DNA from: Limisphaerales bacterium
Lineage (GTDB): Bacteria > Verrucomicrobiota > Verrucomicrobiia > Limisphaerales > AAA164-E04
DNA: 64,000 nt
Direction of reading: 5' to 3'
Assembly (NCBI GenBank): GCA_024761205.1
Contig: JAMASS010000004.1
Coordinates: forward strand, 434,001-498,000
The position numbers were made by a program, and so were the translations under genes. Shown here one piece after another: positions 33,932 to 41,900 of this stretch. Each line of letters starts with the position of its first letter. Position 1 is the first letter of the stretch. A model generated the notes under the pieces. It ran no database searches and was not told the DNA's origin. It was given only the letters and a program-made list of their open reading frames with translations.

Positions 33932-34767
33932 TCATGCGGTTGCCTCGCCTTGCATTGTTGGTTTCGCTGCTGTTTCGGCAGCGCTGTAGTGATTTTGGTT
34001 CATATAATCCGCCGTTGCGCCGCCCGCTTCCAGCAGTTCCTCGTCGGCACCCTCGTCGGGCAATTGTCCCGCTGCTTCGCGCACATCAAGCTTGCCGGTC
34101 ACGGCATCGGCGATGAGACGGGTGCGGTATTCGCGGAGCAGTTCGATTTGGCGACGGCAGCGGGCGACACCACGATCTATGCTGGCGGTGGTCTCATTGA
34201 GGAAGCGGGCGATGGCGGCTTGTTCGGGGAGGGGTGGCATAGCCAAGCCCATGCGCTTGAGTTGAGTGGCGTAGATGTGGATTACGGTGAAGCCACGGCG
34301 CCCATAGCTGCTTTCTGGGTCATTGCTGACTGGCAATTGGTCGCGTAGCCCAAATACCCTGCTTCGATCTTCCCGTGTGGTCGAAACAGGATCACATCTC
34401 CACCGCAGCAGGCTTCGGAGCGAAGCAAGTTCACCGCTGATTTACCTATTTCGTCAATTGTTTCTCCAGAAGCAGCAAAGAGGACATCTCCGAACTTGAT
34501 CGGTGTGTATGCCTTGGCTCGTTCTCTGGAGATGAAGGAACGACTATTTTGAATGAAATTTCGGTGTGTCGTGTACAAATCTCCATATCTAATACAAGGA
34601 ATCCCCGAGTCCTATTCGTCTTCTTTGTTGCCTCCTCCACCCTTGGAGAAGGTTCCGATCTGACCTAGCCGTCGCACCTCCCAATGCGTCGGCACATTCC
34701 CCAGCCACTCAACGCCCGAGTCCTTATAGGCGGGATAGGGGTGAAGGGTGCTTGGCGGGTCCGTCAT
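33932..34767 (-). pseudogene. hsdS: hsdS2, broken specificity-subunit gene
   Basis: From the ATG complementary to 34765-34767 the frame reads HPYPAYKDSGVEWLGNVP, then THWEVRRLGQIGTFSKGGGG, a typical HsdS start. A TAG (about 34613-34615) interrupts the frame right after GNKEDE. The frame goes on with DSGIPCIRYGDLYTTHRN and DVLFAASGE, then shifts by one base near 34300 (…TQKAAMG / GFTVIHIYATQLK) and ends with the distal conserved region PPLPEQAAIARFLNETTASI. The total is only about 278 codons, so one TRD and the central spacer are also missing. It cannot make a normal HsdS. It starts 11 bases after the antitoxin-like gene. Confidence 0.85.
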
Positions 34768-34777
34768 TTCGCACCGC

Positions 34778-35077
34778 TTATTCCGGCTTCCGAGCCAACT
34801 CCAGGCACCCGCTGGTTACGGACTGGCGCAGCGTCTGGAGGTGCTCCTCCCAGTCTGGTTCCACGCCGTAGCCTCGGCGGGCGTCGCACTCGGCGAAGAA
34901 CCTCTCCAGATTTTCCGGGGAATCAACCCGGGCCCGCCGTTGCCGCTCCTCCAAGCGCTCCCGGGCAGCGACCCTCAGCCAGGCGCTGAACGTCATGCCC
35001 TCCCGACGCGCCTGCTGAGAGAACCTGTCTCGGTCCTCATCAGGGATAATCAACTGTATCCTGGCCATCCTGCGCAT
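34778..35077 (-). CDS. VapB/RHH-like antitoxin without a visible toxin
   Basis: Starts at the ATG complementary to 35075-35077: MRRMARIQLIIPDEDRDRF, then QARREGMTFSAWLRVAARERL, an RHH DNA-binding fold, followed by an acidic toxin-binding tail (SPENLERFFAECDARRGYGVEPDWEEH). About 99 residues. Such antitoxins normally precede a PIN toxin; here hsdS2 follows after 11 bases and no toxin frame is present, so it may serve as a regulator of the locus or be left over. Confidence 0.75.
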   Translation of the reverse strand: MRRMARIQLIIPDEDRDRFSQQARREGMTFSAWLRVAARERLEERQRRARVDSPENLERFFAECDARRGYGVEPDWEEHLQTLRQSVTSGCLELARKPE

Positions 35078-35177
35078 CTTCTGTATTGGGGGTATGTGTA
35101 TGTCGCATATCACGAAACCACTGGGCAAGCCCCTTCCGAGCCACTCGACGTCAGAAGGTTTCTAGGCGGGGTAGGGG

Positions 35178-35600
35178 TCATGCGGGTTCTCCGCTCTGGT
35201 ATTGCCAGCCCCGCTCCCGCGCATGCTTCGCCAAAATTTTCCCGATCTTTTTTGTTTTTGAGCGGGACAGAGAGCCGAAGTCAATCACTGCGTGTTGCGG
35301 AAACGGTTCAGGGTCAGGTCTTGCTGTAGTGCCAGCGCCTTTGCACTCTGAAACCGCTACGGCCACTACTCCAGCCGACACATTTTTCAACGTGTCAGTG
35401 TAGTGATTCCAAGACTGCTCAGGAGTGATTTGGTCTCCGTCATATACGGAAAGTTCTTGGCTGTCTTTTGGGGTGGGAGTAAATGCTTGGGAGGTGATTA
35501 CGTCGTCTTGTATCCAGTTGGGATGGATTTGACGCAAAAGAAGGGTATTGTCGTTCACTCCACCACAGACTCCAATCGCCTTATTTCCCGCACAAGCCAT
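35178..35600 (-). CDS. Third gene of an unrecognised three-gene operon
   Basis: A 140-residue protein from the ATG complementary to 35598-35600, overlapping the previous gene by 46 bases. N-terminus ACAGNKAIGVCGGVNDNTLL suggests a glycine-rich strand-turn; the conserved blocks VITSQAFTPTPKDSQELS, YDGDQITPEQSWNHY, DPEPFPQHAVIDF and ERGWQY are shared with the relic at 29284-29622. I remember this pattern as a hypothetical protein that travels with a TIGR04255-like partner, but no function. No signal or membrane segment. Conservation of the blocks between two divergent copies shows that the gene was under selection. Confidence 0.7.
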   Translation of the reverse strand: MACAGNKAIGVCGGVNDNTLLLRQIHPNWIQDDVITSQAFTPTPKDSQELSVYDGDQITPEQSWNHYTDTLKNVSAGVVAVAVSECKGAGTTARPDPEPFPQHAVIDFGSLSRSKTKKIGKILAKHARERGWQYQSGEPA

Positions 35601-36370
35601 TCCCACGAACTCGGACAATTTAAGTCCAAATGTCGTTCGCTGATTTCGCGGGTAGCGAGGTTAAGACAGTGCCAATCCGCCTCCTGGGCGCCCAAGTCAA
35701 TTTCCAAGCTTGCATCGTTTTGCCCCAAGAGCCACTCAGCCTGAACGCCCCCCTCTGGTGTTGGATACAGGCGCGGTTGCGGAAGGCTTGACGTGTAGTG
35801 CAGGGCAAACTGGTCGGTCAGCCAGTCCAACTCAGAAGCGTTGGGGGCCTTACCGTAGCCATCACCCCATTGGCTAGCAGGCTGCATGCCGTCTGCCCAA
35901 CCATGCTCCACGTTCTTGAAACTGGCCAATCTACGAGCGATGTTTGGTAGCGCGTTTAGTGGCGCGTTGGGCCAGACTCTTGTTGCCCTAGATAGGGCAT
36001 CAATCGAATATGCCGTCCCCATCACCGATGGCGCTGCTACTGTTACATCCTGCATGGCTAAGTCTTGCGAATTAGTGCTAGTTCTTAGGGTGAACACATT
36101 TCGTGTTTCAGTAGACAAACCGGATATGTTCCTAGAGAACGTCCTAGGCAGGTACTCGACGCAATAATGTGGCAGCAGGTCAACGATATTTTCTAAAAAA
36201 GCGAAGAATGTTGGGGCAGATGTCTCTTCTTCGACATAGCTCGGATGGTATCGAGCAATGGGTAGTGACGGCCTTGTCGAACGATTATTGCCCTGATTGC
36301 CGAAAGATAGCGAGCCTCCCTGCCCCGGGAAGATTTCATTTGGCTTTTCTGCTACAGCGGTGCTAGTCAT
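35555..36370 (-). CDS. Second gene of an unrecognised three-gene operon
   Basis: A 271-residue protein starting at the ATG complementary to 36368-36370, eight bases inside the previous gene (ATGACTAG). Two parts are visible: an N-terminal region with ARYHPSYVEEETSAPTFFAF, and a C-terminal domain with DGMQPASQWGDGYGKAP, RLYPTPEGGVQAEWLLG and SLEIDLGAQEADWHCL. The latter is a compact domain I have seen in several hypothetical proteins with the pattern 'W-DGYGA-AP ... P-P-GG-Q-EW ... LEI'. No catalytic residues can be named. Coupled to both neighbours, so the three probably form one complex or pathway. Confidence 0.7.
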   Translation of the reverse strand: MTSTAVAEKPNEIFPGQGGSLSFGNQGNNRSTRPSLPIARYHPSYVEEETSAPTFFAFLENIVDLLPHYCVEYLPRTFSRNISGLSTETRNVFTLRTSTNSQDLAMQDVTVAAPSVMGTAYSIDALSRATRVWPNAPLNALPNIARRLASFKNVEHGWADGMQPASQWGDGYGKAPNASELDWLTDQFALHYTSSLPQPRLYPTPEGGVQAEWLLGQNDASLEIDLGAQEADWHCLNLATREISERHLDLNCPSSWEWLVREIRRLESVVE

Positions 36371-37022
36371 CACGCCCCTGATTGTCCAAGTTCTTAATGA
36401 ATATATGGGCTTGTTCCCACACTTCCTGAAAGGTTTGCTCAATTTCCGCCCTATCGGGTATCCGTCGCTCTGCTTTGTGCAGGTTAAGGTTCAAGAATAC
36501 ACGCGGGTCTTCTTCACTGTTAAACCGTGGCTCAACTTGAACGCTCCAGCGGCCAGCTTTTGAATCAAAGACCAACTTCCCCGCTCCCCCAATGAGACTC
36601 CAGCCGTCAGCGCCAAATTCCCTCTCTGCGAATAGACGGGCACCGAGGTAGTTGAGCGCCGGAGATTTTGTATCTTGATTGTAGACCAATTCCATGTTGT
36701 AACCAAAAGCAGTTGGCACCTGCTCCTGCAAGTCTGTCTTGCTCACAGCGTAGTCAACGACTTCGGCTAGGCGGCCTAAATCCTTTTCCGCAGGGTATTC
36801 TCGCTCAATTGTTGTCCGGTGGTTTGGGACAACCTCTAAGGCAATCCTGTCTCGCTGCAACGAAACCCTCTTTCCGATGCCTGGAGGAACTAATGGCATT
36901 TCGGTTACCACTTCAGCACCAACTGCCTGCGAGAACGCGTTGATTTCATCAGGGTTATCGAGGAGCCCGATGCCAGCGAAGACAATGTTGACCTTCAGTA
37001 CATCCTTTACTTCAGTTGGCAT
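36363..37022 (-). CDS. First gene of an unrecognised three-gene operon (TIGR04255-like?)
   Basis: A 219-residue cytoplasmic protein from the ATG complementary to 37020-37022. It starts MPTEVKDVLKVNIVFAGIGLL and has GYNMELVYNQDTKSPALNYLG, then a beta-rich stretch with GGAGKLVFDSKAGRWSVQVEP and NLHKAERRIPDRAE. It might be a distant TIGR04255-type protein (those are sporadic, island-borne and often next to a hypothetical gene), but I cannot support that beyond length and context. The coupling to the next two genes is clear from overlaps. A promoter must lie in the 60 bases between it and the hsdM2 relic. Confidence 0.65.
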   Translation of the reverse strand: MPTEVKDVLKVNIVFAGIGLLDNPDEINAFSQAVGAEVVTEMPLVPPGIGKRVSLQRDRIALEVVPNHRTTIEREYPAEKDLGRLAEVVDYAVSKTDLQEQVPTAFGYNMELVYNQDTKSPALNYLGARLFAEREFGADGWSLIGGAGKLVFDSKAGRWSVQVEPRFNSEEDPRVFLNLNLHKAERRIPDRAEIEQTFQEVWEQAHIFIKNLDNQGRDD

Positions 37023-37082
37023 GGCTATTCTCCCAATTACAGGAACACGATCAATACAGTGTGCCCCAAGCTCGTATGACTG

Positions 37083-37446
37083 TCAACGACGCACGGACAC
37101 GCCTGAAACCACGCCTCCCATAATCTCCTCTAGCAGGCCCTCAGTCTCCCGTTCCACCGCCAGGATTGTCCGCCCGTATCTCTACCAAGCGCCCGCATCG
37201 GCTGCGGTTTGTAGAAGTGGCGGGTGAAGCTGATCTCGTAGCCGATCTTCACGCTGTTGAGCCGATACCAGGCGTCTGGGGCGTAGGGCAGAACCTCACG
37301 CCGCAGGAAAGCTTCGATCCCGCCTTTCTCCTGCAACGGGATCTGCTCCGTGTCGCGCAGGTCGGTGTCCGGTTTCTATTCCACCACGGCGGGCTCTCTT
37401 TCAGTGCCTTGATTTCTGCGGTCTTGTAGGCGCGGTTCGGGTCAGT
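37083..37446 (-). pseudogene. hsdM: hsdM2, 3' relic of a second type I methyltransferase
   Basis: The minus strand reads EPAVVE-stop-KPDTDLRDTEQIPLQEK, GGIEAFLRREVLPYAPDAW, KIGYEISFTRHFYKPQP and, after a frameshift near 37185, TILAVERETEGLLEEIMGG and a stop at 37083-37085. These are the last 100 or so residues of an EcoR124-type HsdM, with a stop, a deletion upstream (DPNRAYKTAEIKALKE joined to the AVVE segment) and a frameshift. The methylase core with DPACGTG and NPPF is gone. It shows that the second locus once had the order hsdM2-(passengers)-hsdS2-(passengers)-hsdR2. Confidence 0.85.
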
Positions 37447-37810
37447 GTAAACACAAGGCGATCTGCAAGATCTTAGTCGAGCACGGTGCCGTGGATGATC
37501 TTTGTGATTCTGAGAATCCGGATATTCGAAACTTGCTTAGAGCCGTATACAACTATGACTCAACCACTGTTGAAACACTCCTTTCGAGTTGCCCATAATC
37601 TAGCGCGCACGAGAGACCAACGACGGCCGAAGTCTTCTCCACGAAATTCGTACTAACGGCGACACTAGAACAGCCCGAGTTCTGCTACGTTATGGTGGCG
37701 AAGTGAATATTGAAGACGAGCATGGCGAGCGGCCAATAGACCGAGCAATAGCTCACAGACAGCACGCCATGGTGAAGCTGCTTACGAAACAGGGGCAAAG
37801 AGCAGGTTAA
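37446..37810 (+). pseudogene. Ankyrin-repeat gene relic
   Basis: The first frame reads KHKAICKILVEHGAVDDL and stops at 37599-37601; the second, from about 37604 to the TAA at 37808-37810, reads NDGRSLLHEIRTNGDTR, ARVLLRYGGEVNIEDEHGE, RPIDRAIAHRQHAMVKLL. The spacing DGRSLLHE…TARVLL-GG-VN is that of ankyrin repeats. A stop and a frame change separate the halves and no start codon is present, so it is a decayed piece of a longer protein. Confidence 0.65.
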
Positions 37811-38997
37811 TGCAGATCATCGCATAAGGTTCGTCGAGCGATTCGATCTGAAAACCATTCACCCTGCCGAGAGTAGACCAACCAACGAGCCCAATAACTC
37901 AGCGTCGAAGTGCGGGACACCATCAGCACAAATTTAAGGCTTCTTAGACTGTTGCCGGGACTCTCCGCTGCGGCCTGAGAAGCGGCGGTGTTCAGGACAT
38001 CCCAAGTTGGCCCGCAGTAAGCAAGGCCCTGCAGGGGCTGGGCGCAAAGCCATGGCCTACGAATCGAATGGGGAGCGGGTGCCTTCATCTTTGCCGGCGG
38101 GCTCTATTGCTTCCTTATGCTCAATCCGTTGAAGCACCTCGCCGTTGTTTCCTGGTTTGGGGCGTTAATGTTGATGGAAGGAAGCATCCTGCTGATGCAC
38201 GGACTTCGACTGGCACCCCCATTTCCTTTCTATATCAGCACCGCGGCGTGTTTGGCAAGCGGCACAGGCATCCTGTGGTTCTGATAACAGATCAAGAGAG
38301 AATCAACCGTTCAAAAGAGGAAACGAAGCTAGGCAGAGTGCGGGAGCAATCCGATTATGGTCCGACCTGAAGCCAACCACTTCGACAATCCGGCTCTTCC
38401 AATGAACACGTAATTTCCTCCGCCATGAACGCATAGTCAGTTAACCACTTGATACATGATTCGAACCCTCTCATTTTCGGCATTGTACGTTGGGGTTGAT
38501 CTATTGTTGCTGCTAGTGAATGACATGGCACTGCCCCCCCGATCGCAGCGGTTGGGTCTCGCCACCTGGAGATTACAGCCAGAATCCTGGACTACCATAG
38601 AAAGAAAAAAGGCCATGAAGCTAATTAAACTAAAACCCTGCTCATCCCGGTGAGGTTCTCCTTGAAGATTTCATGAAGCCTCTCAACTTGAGTCAGCACT
38701 GCGTGGCGACTGACATTGGCACGCCTCCGCTCTGAATCAGCGAGATAGTCCAAGCGAAACGGAGCATCACCGCAGACACGGGCATACGGCTCGCACGCTA
38801 CTTCAGTAGGTATCTAGATGCGGTTACAGGCACAATATAATCTAGAAGTCACAGAGAGGGCTTACAGTAAAAAGGTCGCGGTAACCGTTCCTGAACTCGC
38901 GGCTATCATCCATCGTCCGCTTGCGTTCGCAGAAACACAGACTTTATACGCTGATCGAAAAAGAATGCATACCCGCAAAAATGTCCGCAGAGACGAA
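37811..38997. other. Island right border, mostly non-coding
   Basis: No intact gene in almost 1.2 kb. A membrane-protein relic occupies 38042-38284. I looked here for a copy of the tRNA-fMet 3' end or of the sequence after it and found none. Short frames at 38068-38370 and 38456-38653 have no ribosome-binding site or known content. The strand bias returns to host-like near 39,000. Confidence 0.4.
38042..38284 (+). pseudogene. C-terminal relic of a small membrane protein
   Basis: In the frame that ends at TGA 38282-38284 the product reads GAGAFIFAGGLYCFLMLN, LKHLAVVSWFGALMLMEGS, LLMHGLRLAPPFPFYISTA, CLASGTGILWF: three hydrophobic helices joined by short turns. There is no start codon or ribosome-binding site in this frame, and the upstream part is not protein-like. 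I read it as the tail of a host membrane protein cut by the island border; family not recognised. Confidence 0.4.
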
Positions 38998-41900
38998 CTA
39001 ATTCACCAAAAAAATCCCCTCATCACATTCCACGCGAATTGATTCCGGCAGCTTTCTTGGGTTGAGTTTCAGCACCACGTCATGGACGCCAACATCGAGT
39101 TCCACTTGACGTTGCCGGCCAAATTCGACCGGTTTACCGTCGACCCAAAGGAGCGTATCCTTCGGCGCAGAAAAGCTGAGTGTAACACTGCCTTTGCGGG
39201 CCACTTGAAGTTGCGCGGCGGTAAAGAGCCCAATCAGGCTGGTGACTTGGTTGATGTTCTTAAGTTGCAATGCTTCCCGCATCGTCTCCTGTTTTAAACG
39301 ACCGTCTACTAAGGTCATCACTGTTTGCCAACGCTTGCCCGCCGGATCCGCAATCATCTTGTCAATGCCAAACTGCTCGTCGGCATGTCGTCCGGCACGG
39401 AGCCGCCACTGCCGTGCCACATTACTTCGCGCTGCGTCAAAGCGCCCCGGCTTGCCCAAATGAGAAAGGAAATTGAACAGATCCAATTTTTCATTCTGTT
39501 GCAGACCATCAATCAATCCGGACGGCATGAGTGAGCCGCCAGTGATTCGGTTAGCCACATCTTGTTTTGCCACCGAGAATGTTTGGTTTGCCGCATTCCG
39601 CATCACGATCTCTGATTGATCCTCACGGACCAAAATCCCGCTGTACTCTTCACCCTTATTAGTTTCAACAATGAGGGAGTGATAGCCTTCTTTGACTTTT
39701 TCATTCGGAGACAGGAGAGACTCGACAAGATAATCAACGGGCGCGCTGGCACCTATTGAAGTGAGATCCGGTCCGACTTGTCCGCCGACCCCGCCAATGG
39801 CGTGACACATCACACAACCGAGATCCAAACGGCGGTAAACAGCCTCACCTCGATCGGGATCTCCCTGCGCCACAGTCTGCTGCGCGAGCTGGCTAATCCG
39901 TTCGCAATCCGCAGCGCTCCCCGATGGCGCCAAATTGCCAGCCCTCTCGAGCGCGAGTAATAATTCCGTCAGGTTTCGACCGCTCTCGCGAGCTATACGC
40001 ATGCCCATCATGGCGGTCTTCTGAGCAAGTTTCTTTCCGCGCAGGGCCTTCGTGACCGTCGCTGCTGCGTCCTTCTGCCGTAACACGGTCTGCCATGTGG
40101 CGCGCAGATCAGCTTCCTGGCTCAATTCATTCATCACCTCAAGGATCAAGACGATTGAGCCGCCAAGATCCAGAGCCGCAAGCGCCTGAGCCAGCTGAGG
40201 GTGAATAGAGACGGTATCGGGCCGACGCAACAAGTCCTCGAGTTTTTGATAGGCAGACAAGGACCCTAAACTCCGCAAGGCATTGATGGCAGCATCTCGT
40301 GCCGCCCGAGGTGATTGCGAATCACCGGCCTTGTCTTGAAAGCGCCCCTCGAATTGGTGAAGCTTCCAGGATCCGGCCAATCGCAAGGCGCCCGCTTGAA
40401 TCTCTGGATCCGCAGCGTCGAACAGTTCAGCTACCGCAGTGGACGCGCTTCCCGGAATCACATCACGGAGACGTTTGGCTTCGCTCAAGGCTTGAATCAC
40501 GCGCAGACTCATCGCCGTATCGAAGTCATTCGCCACCAGGCGATTCAACAAATTGGCCAACTCAGCGGAATTACCCACCTTCCCAATCAGCTCAATCCAA
40601 GGACCAGCACCGCCAAGATTGATTTTCTGGGTTTCGAGCAACTGGCTGAGGACCTTGCCCGCCTGCTCCGCTGGAATGGACTTGAGTCCAAATGCTAATT
40701 GCTTCTCGCGACCCTCCATCGACCACAAACCTACTCTGAGGGCGTTCACCCAAGGTTCGGACAGAGCGTTAATGCTCAGCCACAAGGCATAGTCCAGAAA
40801 TCGATCGACGGGGTGGTTCAGTCCTTCCAAGACGGCGGCGGCGGATTGAGCATTCGGATCATGCACGAGCGCTCGCATCGCTTCGAGTCGCACACGGGGG
40901 TGCTCGTCGTTAACTCGCGCTGCCAATAGTTTCTGGCTCCCGCCGATCCGGTCCTGCCAGAATCGCAGCACCCGGGCAGCCGCTGCCCGAACCCGGCCAT
41001 CTTTTGCCGCCAACAAACGAAATACCAATTCCGGATTAAGTTCATCAATCGACTGATACATCCAAAGCGCTTGCAGCAGCGCAAACTCCGATTCTTGATC
41101 ATCGACCCACCGAGCCAAAGCCTTGCGAATTGTTTGGCCCCGCTCCGTCAACACTCGACGAGCCTGCTGTTTCAAGTAGCCGTTCTTGGACAGCAGCAAA
41201 TCCAACAACTCCCGATCCGAACTTTCGATTAAGTTGGGTGGCTCGACCAGCGGCCGACCCTTATAGGTAATGCGCCAGATACGCCCGTGAATCTTGTCGC
41301 GGCGGGGATCGCGGAAATCGACCTCGCCATGCTGAATAATGGGGTTCGACCAGTCCGCCACATACAAAGCCCCGTCCGGTCCCACTTTGACGTCGATCGG
41401 CCGGAACGTATTGCTCAGCCCGCGAACCAGCTCGGGCTGCTCCTGCGCCGCGTAACCGGCCCCCTGTTCGTCAATCGTGAATTGCACAATCCGATGGGAC
41501 CGAAAGTCACACGTGATCGCCGTGCCCTGCCAATCATCCGGGAAGTGTTCGCTGTAGAGCAGTTCAAGTCCGCAAAACTTCGGGTAGCTCCCCGGGCTTA
41601 TGCTATCCAAAACGCGGGGCGCGCGAGCATACGTGAAATACATCGCCCCCGGTAGTCCGTAGCTGATGCCCTGAAATCCCGCTCCATCGGTGACAAACGA
41701 TTGACCATAGTCATCAAAGTGGTGCCCCCATGGGTTGCAGAATCCCTTGAGAAAAACGCCCAGTTCCAAAGTCTTCGGCCGAAGATGCCAGATACCGCCA
41801 CTGTTTAACCGCTCCACACCATGCGGCGTCTCGATGTGGCTATGAATGTAAATGGATTGGTTCATGTACAACTGACCATCGTGTCCCCACCGTAGAGTGT

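Noticed and set aside
33705-33935. 76-codon minus frame starting within the hsdS2 stop
   Set aside because: ATGA overlap looks operon-like, but the product has no family features and a second, overlapping frame is equally open.
37811-38997. Right attachment copy of the tRNA-fMet 3' end
   Set aside because: I compared the GGTTCAAATCCTGCCCCCGC segment with this stretch and found no match longer than chance.
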